From positions 1-39,778 of the forward strand of contig DASTBV010000043.1 of NCBI GenBank assembly GCA_035711805.1: a stretch of DNA of 39,778 nt, read 5' to 3'. The notes under the pieces were generated by a model. That model saw nothing but the letters and a program-made list of their open reading frames with translations, was not told where the DNA came from and made no database searches. Made by a program: the position numbers and the translations under genes. Origin of the DNA: Gp6-AA40 sp035711805. GTDB taxonomy: Bacteria > Acidobacteriota > Vicinamibacteria > Vicinamibacterales > UBA2999. Below, one piece after another: positions 8,026-16,257 of this stretch. How positions within the stretch are numbered: the stretch's first letter is position 1; the number at the start of each line of letters is the position of its first letter.

Positions 8026-9081
8026 ATGCGTTTCCTGGTGACTGTTGGTCTTGGTACGGCGCTGATCGCGGCGGCCCACGCGCAAGGTCAGGCGCCGGCG
8101 CCAGCGCCAGCCCAGGCCGCCGCACCACCGCCAGCTCCCGCCCCTGCACCGGTCAAAGGCGCCACAACCGGCTTCATGCATGCGATCCACGCGACGAACG
8201 ACGTCGAGACGACGCTGGCGTTCTATCGCGAGGTGTTCGGGCTGGACGCGAAAGTGACGCCGTTCGCAAATCCGGGCGTGCCGCTGCTGACCAACGCGCC
8301 GGGCGTCAGCCTCCGCGTCGCGATGCTGCGCATTCCCGGACAGGGGTTCAACTTCGAGCTGACCGAATTCACGAACACGCAGCGGCGCGGCGCGCGGCCG
8401 CGACTGACGGACCCCGGGGCGCCGCACATGAAGCTCCTCGTGCGCGACATCGACGTCGTCATGGCGGCGGCGAAGAAGCGCGGTGCGGAAATCATCACGC
8501 GGTCGGGCGCGCCCGTTGCGTTCCTCGACGGAGCGGTGAACCGCATCTTCATGCGCGATCCCGACGGCTACATCGTGGAAGCCGTTCGCTTCCCGACGCC
8601 GTTCGACGCTCCGGCCGGCCCCAATGTCCTCGGCTCCGTCATGGGGCTCACGCTGGGCGACGCCAACGCATCCATGGCGTTCTGGCGCGACCTGCTGGGT
8701 TGGGAGTTTACCGAGGAACCCTCCTGGTCGAAGGACCCGCGCATCGTTGACCTGATGGCCCTGCCGGAAGGCGTCGAGGCGCGCCCCTTCAGAGCCATCG
8801 TGCCCGGCAGCACCGCGCGTATCGAGATGATCGAATTCCGCGGCGTGAAGAACCCGACACCGTTCGATCTGCGCGTGCCGGATCCTGGCGCGTCGGGGAT
8901 CGCGATCCGCGTTGCGAACATTCAGGAGCTGCTGCCGAAAATGCAGGCGGCCGGGATCCGCGTCATCTCGAAGGACGGAGCGCTCGTCGAATGGGACGCG
9001 AAGATACGCAACGTCTTCGTGAAGGATCCGAACGGGTTCCTCGTCGAGCTGGTCGGCACGGTGGCGCCGCCCGCGAAGTAG
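8026..9081 (+). CDS. Exported double-VOC (glyoxalase/dioxygenase fold) protein
   Basis: 351 residues with a GGAG site at 8013-8016. A signal peptide (MRFLVTVGLGTALIAAAHAQ) is followed by a Pro/Ala linker (about residues 21-43) and two VOC domains. The first (about 48-185) has MHAIHATNDVETTLAFYREV, APHMKLLVRD and a metal-ligand-like Glu in DGYIVEAV. The second (about 200-345) has MGLTLGDANASMAFWRDLLG and NGFLVELVG but lacks the first two histidines, so it probably cannot hold metal in the same way. VOC proteins include glyoxalase I, extradiol dioxygenases and resistance proteins; nearly all are cytosolic, so export is unusual. Reaction unknown. Confidence 0.83.
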   Translation: MRFLVTVGLGTALIAAAHAQGQAPAPAPAQAAAPPPAPAPAPVKGATTGFMHAIHATNDVETTLAFYREVFGLDAKVTPFANPGVPLLTNAPGVSLRVAMLRIPGQGFNFELTEFTNTQRRGARPRLTDPGAPHMKLLVRDIDVVMAAAKKRGAEIITRSGAPVAFLDGAVNRIFMRDPDGYIVEAVRFPTPFDAPAGPNVLGSVMGLTLGDANASMAFWRDLLGWEFTEEPSWSKDPRIVDLMALPEGVEARPFRAIVPGSTARIEMIEFRGVKNPTPFDLRVPDPGASGIAIRVANIQELLPKMQAAGIRVISKDGALVEWDAKIRNVFVKDPNGFLVELVGTVAPPAK

Positions 9082-9092
9082 GAGACATAGCC

Positions 9093-10034
9093 ATGTCGAC
9101 ACACCGAGACACCGAGACACCGAGGTCGACCTCTGAAAGGAATCTCGGTGCCCTCGGTGCCTCAGTGTGTCGTCTGGTTGTTGCCGCGGGCATAGTGGCG
9201 GTTGCGGCGCCGGCGGGCCGGCTGTCCGCGCAACTGCTCAATGCGGCGGCGCCCATACGCGTCGGCCACTACCATCTGCACGTCACCAGCGTCGACGAGC
9301 ATCGGAAGTTCTGGGTCGACACGCTCGGCGGCACGGCGGCGAAGGTCGGGACGACCGAAGCCGTGCGCTTTGGCGACGTGTTCGTGCTGCTGCGTCCGCA
9401 GAAGCCGACCGGGCCGACGCGCGGCACCACCTTCGATCACATCGGCTTCGCCGTTCCGAACGTGCCCGAGTTTGCTGCGCGCGTGGTCGAGCGCGGATAC
9501 GGCCGCACGGTCGGTCGTGAAACCGCCACCGCGGCCGGCGCGACGCCGGCGGCTCCGTCGCCGGTGTACGGGCGTTTCGAATATCTCGTCGGGCCGGACG
9601 GCGTGAAGATCGAGCTCGTCACCAACATGGCGCCGAACGCGCCGCCGATCGTCCACCATCACGTGCACTTCACCAATCCGCAGTTCGTCGAGATGGGCCG
9701 GTGGTACATGAAGGCGCTCAACGCGACGGAACGGCCCGGCACTACCGATTTCTTCTTCGGCGCTGATCTCCCCGGCATCGGCTACATGCTCAACTTCTTC
9801 CGCTGGGAGCCGAAGGAAACGCTCGTTGGCACCGCCGGGCGAGCTGTCGATCACGTCGGATTCGAGGTCCGCGGTCTGAAAGAGTTCCTTGGCACTCTTC
9901 CGGCGAAGAGCATCAATCTGACAACGCCGCTGGCGCGCGAGCGCGCGTTAGGCGACGTGGACCGCGCGGTGATTACCGATCCCTGGGGAACGGTTATCGA
10001 GCTGACTGAAGGATTGGAAAGGACGGCACGATGA
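9093..10034 (+). CDS. Exported double-VOC protein with a repeat-coded N-terminus
   Basis: 313 residues; start ATG 9093 with GGAG at 9081-9084. The first 25 or so residues (MSTHRDTETPRSTSERNLGA) are encoded by an inverted tandem repeat and form a long polar n-region before the hydrophobic signal core (VCRLVVAAGIVAVAAPAG). Two VOC domains follow. One has HYHLHVTSVDEHRKFWVDTL, FDHIGFAVPNV and VKIELVTNM. The other has HHHVHFTNPQFVEMGRWYMK, VDHVGFEVRG and TVIELTEGL. Both keep a His-His-Glu set, so both could bind metal, unlike the neighbour at 8026. The stop overlaps the next start (ATGA), showing translational coupling to the NHL gene. Substrate unknown. Confidence 0.82.
   Translation: MSTHRDTETPRSTSERNLGALGASVCRLVVAAGIVAVAAPAGRLSAQLLNAAAPIRVGHYHLHVTSVDEHRKFWVDTLGGTAAKVGTTEAVRFGDVFVLLRPQKPTGPTRGTTFDHIGFAVPNVPEFAARVVERGYGRTVGRETATAAGATPAAPSPVYGRFEYLVGPDGVKIELVTNMAPNAPPIVHHHVHFTNPQFVEMGRWYMKALNATERPGTTDFFFGADLPGIGYMLNFFRWEPKETLVGTAGRAVDHVGFEVRGLKEFLGTLPAKSINLTTPLARERALGDVDRAVITDPWGTVIELTEGLERTAR
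9098..9171. repeat. Inverted tandem repeat inside a coding region (8-bp unit ACACCGAG)
   Basis: Arm 9098-9124 is three copies of an 8-base unit. Arm 9144-9171 is its reverse complement with about three mismatches. The whole element lies in the first 26 codons of the VOC gene and would fold into a hairpin just after the start codon. Confidence 0.8.
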
Positions 10035-11218
10035 TTCGCGCAGCATTCGTCCTCGCGCTCGGCATCACGGCAGCCGCGTGCAGCGGCGCGGAGACGACAA
10101 ACGCGGAAACGAAAACGGTGGAAACACCCGCGGTAGGGGCCGACCGTCAGGTCGGCCTTTCACCAGACTTCGAGGTCGATCCGCTCTGGCCGAAGCCGCT
10201 TCCCAATCACTGGGTGCTCGGCTCGACGATCGGCGTTTCGGTGGATGACCAGGATCACATCTGGATCCTGCATCGGCCTGGCGCCGTCGACGACAACTTC
10301 AAGGCCGCAGCCGTCACACCGCAAGTGGGCCGCTGCTGCACGCCGGCGCCGCCGGTCCTCGAATTCGATCAGGAAGGCAACCTGCTGCGGCACTGGGGCG
10401 GTCCGGGCGAGGGCTATGAATGGCCCACCAGTAACCATGGCCTCACGGTGGACCACAAAGGCAACGTCTGGATCGGCGGCAACGACGAAAAGCAGGACAC
10501 GCACGTCCTCAAATTCACGCGCGACGGAAAGTTCCTGCTGCAGATCGGCCGGCAGGGCATCCACAAGGGCAGCAACGATCCCGAACATCTCTGGCGACCC
10601 GCGAAGATCTTCATCGAACCGATGGCCAATGAGGCCTACATCGCCGACGGATACGGCAACCGCCGTGTGGTCGTCTTCGATGCCGACACGGGCAAGTACA
10701 AGCGCCACTGGGGCGCATACGGCGCCAGGCCTGATGACGCCGATATCGGCAACTACGATCCGGCGGCGCCTCCGGCGAAGCAGTTCCGTACGGTCCACTG
10801 TGTAATCGTGTCGAAGGACGGGCTCGTCTACGTGTGCGATCGCGTGAACGATCGCGTCCAGGTTTTCAAGACCGATGGCTCGTTCGTGAAGGAAGCCTTC
10901 TTCGAGACGAAGACCATTCGGTCCGGGTCGGTCTGGGACATGACGTTCTCGCACGATCCGCAGCAGACCTACATCTACCAGGTCGACGGCGTGAACGAGG
11001 AAGTCCGCGTCCTGCGGCGGGACTCCCTCGAGGTCGTGTCGACGTTTGGTGACGGCGGCCGGCAGCCCGGACAGTTCTACGGCGTGCACAACGTCGCGGT
11101 CGATTCGAAGGGAAACCTCTACACGACGGAAACCTACAACGGCGCGCGCCTGCAGCGCTTCCTCCACAAGGGCGTTCGTTCCGTGCCGAAGAATCGCGGG
11201 GTTCCCTGGCCTCGGTGA
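10031..11218 (+). CDS. NHL/SMP-30-like beta-propeller, probable lipoprotein
   Basis: 395 residues. The start overlaps the upstream stop (ATGA). A signal sequence ends in AAACSG, a loose lipobox, so lipid anchoring at Cys17 is likely but not certain. The mature part holds NHL-type repeats: VDDQDHIWILHRPG, FDQEGNLLRHWGGPGEGYEW, NHGLTVDHKGNVWIGGNDEK, AYIADGYGNRRVVVFDADTG, GLVYVCDRVNDRVQVFKTDG and HNVAVDSKGNLYTTETYNG. This pattern is shared with peptidyl-hydroxyglycine amidating lyases and SMP-30-like proteins. In acidobacteria such proteins are numerous and uncharacterised. Position in the VOC operon suggests a shared extracytoplasmic role. Confidence 0.82.
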   Translation: MIRAAFVLALGITAAACSGAETTNAETKTVETPAVGADRQVGLSPDFEVDPLWPKPLPNHWVLGSTIGVSVDDQDHIWILHRPGAVDDNFKAAAVTPQVGRCCTPAPPVLEFDQEGNLLRHWGGPGEGYEWPTSNHGLTVDHKGNVWIGGNDEKQDTHVLKFTRDGKFLLQIGRQGIHKGSNDPEHLWRPAKIFIEPMANEAYIADGYGNRRVVVFDADTGKYKRHWGAYGARPDDADIGNYDPAAPPAKQFRTVHCVIVSKDGLVYVCDRVNDRVQVFKTDGSFVKEAFFETKTIRSGSVWDMTFSHDPQQTYIYQVDGVNEEVRVLRRDSLEVVSTFGDGGRQPGQFYGVHNVAVDSKGNLYTTETYNGARLQRFLHKGVRSVPKNRGVPWPR

Positions 11219-11574
11219 GGGAACGGAGCGGTCGGAGGGAAACGGTTTCACAGGAGAAACGGAGAAACGGAGACGAACGGAGTTTTTTGGTCTTAACCAC
11301 GAAGGACACGAAGATCGCGAAGAACACGAAGAGGTGGGCGGTTCGATTGGCCGCCGAAGGCGGCCTGCCGCGATGTACGAGGGCGTAGATACAAGCCGCC
11401 GCTAGCACCAGTGCGGTTTGTATCTACGCCCTCGCACATCCCGGCTGTCGGCGCGCGTTGCGCGCCGATCAATCGAACCGCCCCTCCGTTCGTCTTCGTT
11501 CCTTCGTTCCTCCTGTGAAGCCGTTACCTCCGTTGGCCTCCACGCCTCACGCGAGACGAACGTCAGGAGTTGAG
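11219..11574. repeat. 356-bp nested inverted-repeat element between two NHL genes
   Basis: No gene lies here. From outside in: arms 11238-11282 and 11484-11528 (45 bases, roughly 85% complementary, built of 8-base GGAGAAAC-like units); arms 11336-11349 and 11470-11483 (14 bp, exact, the right arm abutting the outer arm); and arms 11378-11399 and 11413-11434 (22 bp, one mismatch). Two small GC-rich palindromes sit in the side arms (11349-11365, 11450-11466). Four 9-base units of type CACGAAGGA occur at 11298-11333. It precedes a gene with its own ribosome site. Confidence 0.8.
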
Positions 11575-12594
11575 ATGAAACGAATGCTGCTCGCCGTTGT
11601 CATCGCGGTGACGGCGAATGTCGCGGCGCAGCAGGCGGGCCCGCGCAACGATCTCCCGCAGCCGTATCGAACGACGCGCGACTGGGGCGAGCTGCCGGCC
11701 GGCATGAAGTGGCCGGCCGTCACGGCGGTGGAACCGGCGCCGGACGGATCGATTTACGTCGTCGCCCGTTGCTTCGAGAACTCCTGCGCCGGACGCAGTG
11801 AACCGCCGATCCTCAAGTACAACCGCGACGGAAAGCTGCTGGCGACGTTCGGCCAGAACATGTTCGTGTTTCCGCACGGCGCCACCGTCGATCGCGACGG
11901 CAACCTCTGGGTGACCGACGCGCGCGGCGGGAACGGCAAGGGCCATCAGGTCTTCAAGTTCAGTCCAACCGGCAAGGTGCTGATGACGCTCGGCAAGGCC
12001 GGCGTCGCGGGATCCGGTCCTGATCTCTTCGATCAACCCACTGATGTGGTCACTGCCCCGACCGGCGACATCTACGTCACCGACAGCCACCGCACCACTA
12101 ACGGTCCGCCGAGCAGGAACAACCGCGTCATCAAGTTCACGCGCGACGGCACGTTCGTGAAGGAGTGGGGCAGGAAGGGCTCAGGGAAAGGCGAGCTGAG
12201 CGAACCGCATACGATTGCGATGGACTCGCGCGGGCGTCTGTTCGTCGGCGATCGCGAGAACAACCGCATCCAGATCTTCGATCAGGACGGACAGCTCCTC
12301 GACGAGTGGCGGCAGTTCGGCCGCCCCAGCGGCATCTTCATCACGCGCGACGACACGATCTACGTGGCCGATTCCGAGTCGGGCCCGGACACCGGCGCCA
12401 ACGAACTGCCGGGGATCAAGAAGGGCATTCGCATTGGCAGCGCGCGCGACGGCAGCGTGACGGCGTTCATCGAGGACATGGAATCGACCCGCGCCGAGCA
12501 CTCCGGCGCGGAAGGCGTGGGCGTTGACGCCGACGGCAACGTGTACGGCGCTGTCGTGCGGCGTCAGATGCTCGAGCGGCACCTTAAGAAGTGA
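11575..12594 (+). CDS. NHL/SMP-30-like beta-propeller, exported
   Basis: 339 residues from ATG 11575, preceded by AGGAG at 11565-11569. A longer frame from 11458 runs through the inverted repeat and is rejected. Signal peptide MKRMLLAVVIAVTANVAAQ. Propeller repeats: AVEPAPDGSIYVVARCFENS, LKYNRDGKLLATFGQNMFVF, GATVDRDGNLWVTDARGG, VVTAPTGDIYVTDSHR, TIAMDSRGRLFVGDRENNRI and GVGVDADGNVYGAVVRRQML. It resembles the neighbour at 10031 in fold but not closely in sequence. NHL propellers bind ligands or catalyse lyase/lactonase reactions; which applies here cannot be told. Confidence 0.83.
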   Translation: MKRMLLAVVIAVTANVAAQQAGPRNDLPQPYRTTRDWGELPAGMKWPAVTAVEPAPDGSIYVVARCFENSCAGRSEPPILKYNRDGKLLATFGQNMFVFPHGATVDRDGNLWVTDARGGNGKGHQVFKFSPTGKVLMTLGKAGVAGSGPDLFDQPTDVVTAPTGDIYVTDSHRTTNGPPSRNNRVIKFTRDGTFVKEWGRKGSGKGELSEPHTIAMDSRGRLFVGDRENNRIQIFDQDGQLLDEWRQFGRPSGIFITRDDTIYVADSESGPDTGANELPGIKKGIRIGSARDGSVTAFIEDMESTRAEHSGAEGVGVDADGNVYGAVVRRQMLERHLKK

Positions 12595-12600
12595 CGCAGC

Positions 12601-12659
12601 AATTCAAAATGCAGAATGCAGAATTCAGGCTTTGCATTCTGCATTCTGCATTCTGAATT
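12601..12659. repeat. Inverted tandem repeat at a convergent junction (7-bp unit)
   Basis: Arms 12601-12627 and 12633-12659 are built of 7-base units (ATGCAGA / TCTGCAT) and pair with few mismatches; partial outer pairing extends to GACGCA/TGCGTC. It lies between the ends of the NHL and cytochrome c peroxidase genes, as a bidirectional terminator would. Confidence 0.8.
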
Positions 12660-12715
12660 ACTGCTTGCGTCATATCAATCCGGCGTCGGCCTTCATGCGC
12701 GAAGCCTTTCTGAAC

Positions 12716-13816
12716 TCACTGCGGAAACAGTGAAGGGCCGTTGTCCTGCCATCCGGTACCTTCGAGTGAGACGAGAAATGACACCAGATCGTTTGCGTCC
12801 CCCGGCGTCAGGCCGAGCCGGCCGCGACGCCGCAGGCGATCGTCCAGATCCGGATTGGCAATGCCGCCGCGATTGTAGAATTCAACGACATCGCGCAGCG
12901 TTGGGATGGAGCCGTCGTGCATGTACGGCGCGTGGCGCGAGACTTCGCGCAGCGTCGGCGTCTTGAAGCTCCCCGGATCTCCCTCGAACACCGAATCTTT
13001 CGTCACGGCGTAGCGGCCCTCGTCCGTGAACGACCTGGTGTCCGGATTCCACCCGATTCCGAGATTGTGGAACGTCCCGTCCGTAAAGAGCGGCGGCGTG
13101 TGGCATGCCGCGCATCCGGCCGTGCCCGTGAACAGATCGAAACCGCGCCGGACCGAGTCGCTCACGGTTCCCTGTCCGCGCTGCCAGCGATCGAAGGCGG
13201 AGTTGCCGCTCATCCGCGTCCGTTCGTAGTCGGCGATGGCCCGCGCCACGCGCTCCCTGGTGACCCTGGCGTCGCCGAATGCCTGCGCGAAGTACGGACC
13301 ATAACCCTGTACCCGCGAGAGAGTGCTGACCATCTCCGGGTGCGGGTTCCCCATCTCGGACGCGCCGGCAATCGGTACGAGCGCCTGGGCTTCGAGCGTC
13401 CGCGCACGACCATCCCAGAAGTAGGCACCGACGGGTGCATCTTTAAACGAGCTCCACCGGTTCGGGATGGCCAGATTGATGATGGTGGGAACCTTGCGCG
13501 TCCCGGCGGCGCCGCCCACTCCAGTGGCAACCGGCGTCGTCTGCGAGAACGCGTGAGCAGGTTGGTGGCACGTAGCGCAGGAGATGGTTCCGTCGCGCGA
13601 GAGGCGCCGATCGAAGAACAGCCAGCGGCCGAGACGGACCCGCTCGGGCGTCGGCGGAACGGGCAGCGAGCGGAGATTGATGTCGATGCCGAGCGGCGGC
13701 CGGCCGATCGGCCTGCGCGGGTTATCCGCTTCCAACCGAACGACCTGTTCGGGCCGCGGTGCGCCGCAGCCGGACAGCATCGTCAGACAAAGCAGTAAGA
13801 GGGCTGAGGCGCGCAC
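12716..13816 (-). CDS. Di-haem cytochrome c peroxidase/MauG family lipoprotein
   Basis: 366 residues. Lipobox LSGC (14-17) marks a lipoprotein. Two haem-binding motifs, CATCH (80-84) and CAACH (235-239), lie in the spacing expected for the bacterial cytochrome c peroxidase/MauG family; RLGRWLFFDRRLSRDGTISC leads into the first. The block APVGAYFWDGRARTLEAQ and the C-terminal HAPYMHDGSIPTLRDVVEFY are typical, the latter holding the candidate Met ligand. The family reduces hydrogen peroxide with electrons from cytochromes or modifies proteins. Length is as expected. It stands alone between two repeat elements. Confidence 0.9.
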   Translation of the reverse strand: MRASALLLLCLTMLSGCGAPRPEQVVRLEADNPRRPIGRPPLGIDINLRSLPVPPTPERVRLGRWLFFDRRLSRDGTISCATCHQPAHAFSQTTPVATGVGGAAGTRKVPTIINLAIPNRWSSFKDAPVGAYFWDGRARTLEAQALVPIAGASEMGNPHPEMVSTLSRVQGYGPYFAQAFGDARVTRERVARAIADYERTRMSGNSAFDRWQRGQGTVSDSVRRGFDLFTGTAGCAACHTPPLFTDGTFHNLGIGWNPDTRSFTDEGRYAVTKDSVFEGDPGSFKTPTLREVSRHAPYMHDGSIPTLRDVVEFYNRGGIANPDLDDRLRRRGRLGLTPGDANDLVSFLVSLEGTGWQDNGPSLFPQ

Positions 13817-13864
13817 GCGCCATTAGACGCCGAGCCCGAAGGAGTCGTTTCCTCAGCACCGTGG

Positions 13865-13884
13865 CTTCCGCCTTTAGGCGGAAG
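13865..13884. repeat. REP-like palindrome, family 1, copy A
   Basis: A perfect 8-bp stem (13865-13872 with 13877-13884) and a 4-base loop, directly against the stop codon of the VWFA gene. The core resembles copies at 22702 and 25638. Confidence 0.65.
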
Positions 13885-15837
13885 TTACGGCGTGATCCGT
13901 ATAGGAATATCGCGGCTGACGGAGTCGCCACCTGACGTCGCCACGACGTGGAGAGAGTAGTCGCCGGCGCCGACGTCGAGCGGCAGCGCCACCACAAATG
14001 TCTCCGTGCCCTTTGCCGCGCGCGTGCGCCGGTCACTCCCGCTGCGAACGATTTGTCCTTGATGGTCACGCACTTCGACCTTCAGCTCGACGGGGTTCCG
14101 CGCACGGCCATCGGCGTTGTCGTAGACCTCGAGGTAGAGCGAAATCCGCGTGCCGCTCGCGAACGCACGGTTGAGCGTTGGAAAAAACGGAAGGACGTTC
14201 GACGCTGCCGGGATGACTGTCACCGGCCGGTCCGCCTCCATCGTCGACAGCGCGACTGCACTCAGTGCCAGCCGTTCCTTACGGAAATCCGGAACGTCGA
14301 GGTCGTACATCACGCTGCCGACCTTCGCCGCCTGGGTGTTGCCGCCCGCGACGCGCAGCTGGTAGCGGCCCGGCGGCAGGGTGATTGACGACTGCGTGCG
14401 AAAACCGTGGGCCAGGGCCTGTGCGTACGAGTCCGGCTTCAGCGCAAGGTCGATCACCTGAGGCTGGCCGCGCGTCACTTTGCCTCCGGCGCTGACGGCA
14501 GCGGACGCGAGCTCGATCTGTGCCCGCATGATTCCGGACGTTCCAGTGAATCCAAGTCGGGACGCGTCGAATTCCGCAGTGATGACGACTCTGGCCTCAT
14601 TGTCTTTCGATCCCTTGAACGCCGCCGCGAACACCTTCATCGGCACCGCACCGTTGGAGAGCGGGCTGGCGATGACGTCGCGAATGCCCGCGGTCGCCGT
14701 CGCATTCGTTCGCGTGCCTGCCGATCGCCCCGGGGACCCTGATGGCGCGATGTAGCCGTCACGCGCGCGGACCGTCAGGCCAGGCCGCTTCGCCCGTACC
14801 TCCAGTCGCCGGTACCGGCCGTCGCGCCTGTCGTTTGTCGAGGTGAAGCCGAGGAGGTAGTAATTGCTGTTCTCCTTGACCATTCGCTCCAGCGCCTGGC
14901 CGAAGCTGTTCGAGTTGACCACCGCAAAGCCCCCGGTCGCTTCGGATAGCTTGCGGAACGCGGCCATCCGTTCGAGGTCGGCGTCACACACGCCGGCGAC
15001 ATTCGCCGCCGTCTCGCCCAGGAACCCGCCGGCCGTCAGGCCGCATGGGTCGATCGTGTAAAAGGCGACGCCTCCGCGCATCGCCTCGGTCATCGCCGCG
15101 CGCAGGTCGTCGAACTCGAGTGATCGGACGCCGCCCTTGTAGTCGATGACGCTGTAGACGTCCCCGACCTCCTCAGTGATGTAGATCAGCGCTTTGCGGC
15201 GCCCGTGGATGCCGGCGAGCGAGGCGATGAGACCCTTTAATGCTGCGGCCCGCGCGCGCTGCGCCAGCGGCGATCGGTCCCGACGCCACGGCTCCCCAGG
15301 CGTCTCCGGGGGCACGCCCCAGCCTCCCTGCAGCCGGTTGATGGCTGCGAGAAGCAGGCCGCGATCGCTCGTGAAGTCCTGCGCGGCCGCCGACAAGGCG
15401 CGGCCGACGTTGACGACGACGCCCACGTCGTTTGGTTCGAAGTGGCGCTCGATGAACGTGGTGAGAAAGTGCCGAGCCCGTAGCGCCAGGTCCGCGCCGA
15501 CCTCGTCGAGGGCGATGACGTAGAGGCGACCCTCACCGCCGCTGTTCGTCGCGACGTCAAGTCGCGGAGTACCCGGAGAGAACGGCGGTGGCGCGTTGAT
15601 CGGAATGATCACCTCCGAAAAGGAGGTGATCGTCTGTGGCTTGCCATCCTCGAGCAGTTCGAAATCTTCGAGGCGTAGATCGCGGACTGGATTACCGTCG
15701 CGATCGGTGACGAATACGTCGACCTGGACGGCTTCGACCTGCGCCCGGAACGTCGGTGCCGGCTGCTGGGCGGAGACCGCCGTCACGATGGCGGCGGTGA
15801 ATCCCAGCCCGGCAAGCCGAGGTGTCATCCGCCGCAT
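13885..15837 (-). CDS. VWFA-related acidobacterial protein (TIGR03436 type), exported
   Basis: 650 residues with a signal peptide (GLGFTAAIVTAVSAQQ). The N-terminal signature VQVDVFVTDRDGNPVRDLRL followed by EDFELLEDGKPQTI is characteristic of the acidobacterial VWFA-related family TIGR03436. A von Willebrand A-like domain follows (about 100-320) with LYVIALDEVG, ALIYITEEVGD and VAFYTIDPCG. The C-terminal 300 residues are beta-rich, with LPPGRYQLRVAGGN and a fibronectin-like end. The family is multi-copy in acidobacteria and of unknown role, presumed extracytoplasmic. It is last in an operon behind the DUF6152 gene, nine bases away. Confidence 0.9.
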   Translation of the reverse strand: MRRMTPRLAGLGFTAAIVTAVSAQQPAPTFRAQVEAVQVDVFVTDRDGNPVRDLRLEDFELLEDGKPQTITSFSEVIIPINAPPPFSPGTPRLDVATNSGGEGRLYVIALDEVGADLALRARHFLTTFIERHFEPNDVGVVVNVGRALSAAAQDFTSDRGLLLAAINRLQGGWGVPPETPGEPWRRDRSPLAQRARAAALKGLIASLAGIHGRRKALIYITEEVGDVYSVIDYKGGVRSLEFDDLRAAMTEAMRGGVAFYTIDPCGLTAGGFLGETAANVAGVCDADLERMAAFRKLSEATGGFAVVNSNSFGQALERMVKENSNYYLLGFTSTNDRRDGRYRRLEVRAKRPGLTVRARDGYIAPSGSPGRSAGTRTNATATAGIRDVIASPLSNGAVPMKVFAAAFKGSKDNEARVVITAEFDASRLGFTGTSGIMRAQIELASAAVSAGGKVTRGQPQVIDLALKPDSYAQALAHGFRTQSSITLPPGRYQLRVAGGNTQAAKVGSVMYDLDVPDFRKERLALSAVALSTMEADRPVTVIPAASNVLPFFPTLNRAFASGTRISLYLEVYDNADGRARNPVELKVEVRDHQGQIVRSGSDRRTRAAKGTETFVVALPLDVGAGDYSLHVVATSGGDSVSRDIPIRITP

Positions 15838-15846
15838 TGGGCATTC

Positions 15847-16257
15847 CTACTTTTCCGCGTTCGGGTTCGACGATCCTGCGAACAGCCGGCGGCCATCCGG
15901 GAACGTGATGCTGCCCGCGTTGGCCGTGTTCGATCCGTTGCGCGCCTGCCAGCCTTGAATCACCAGCACGGTGCCGGCCGGCAGATCTTCCTTGCGCCAT
16001 CCGCGCCGGAACAGCCCATTGGCCGCGCCGGTCTCGAATGCCCACCGCTCGGTCTTCCCGTTCGCGGCGGCGACGTCGAGGTAGATCCACGCGTGCGGAT
16101 TGGACCACCGCATCTCGACGACCTTGCCCGTGATCTTGATCGGCTTGTCGGCGTCGAATTCCGCCGCGAACGCATGATGAGCAACTGCCGGTGCCGCGGC
16201 CAGGCACACGGCCGCGGCCACCGCCGCGCACACAATGAAGCCGCGAATGTTTTGCAT
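15847..16257 (-). CDS. DUF6152 family exported protein
   Basis: 136 residues; the start ATG at 16257 shares a base with the stop of the upstream gene (TAATG), so translation is coupled. The signal peptide ends AVA and the mature protein would begin with His-His (27-28), followed by AFAAEFDADKPIKITGKVVE. WSNPHAWIYLDV (51-62) is the second family signature. The domain is a small beta barrel of unknown function. A second copy lies at 19556, and a degenerate copy is fused to a GRWE-family protein at 18450. In all three places it is next to a GRWE-family domain, which suggests a shared function. Confidence 0.88.
   Translation of the reverse strand: MQNIRGFIVCAAVAAAVCLAAAPAVAHHAFAAEFDADKPIKITGKVVEMRWSNPHAWIYLDVAAANGKTERWAFETGAANGLFRRGWRKEDLPAGTVLVIQGWQARNGSNTANAGSITFPDGRRLFAGSSNPNAEK

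Noticed and set aside
11219..11574. Insertion sequence or MITE with terminal inverted repeats
   Set aside because: No transposase frame and no clear target-site duplication at 11238 and 11528; the arms are themselves tandem repeats, unlike usual IS ends.
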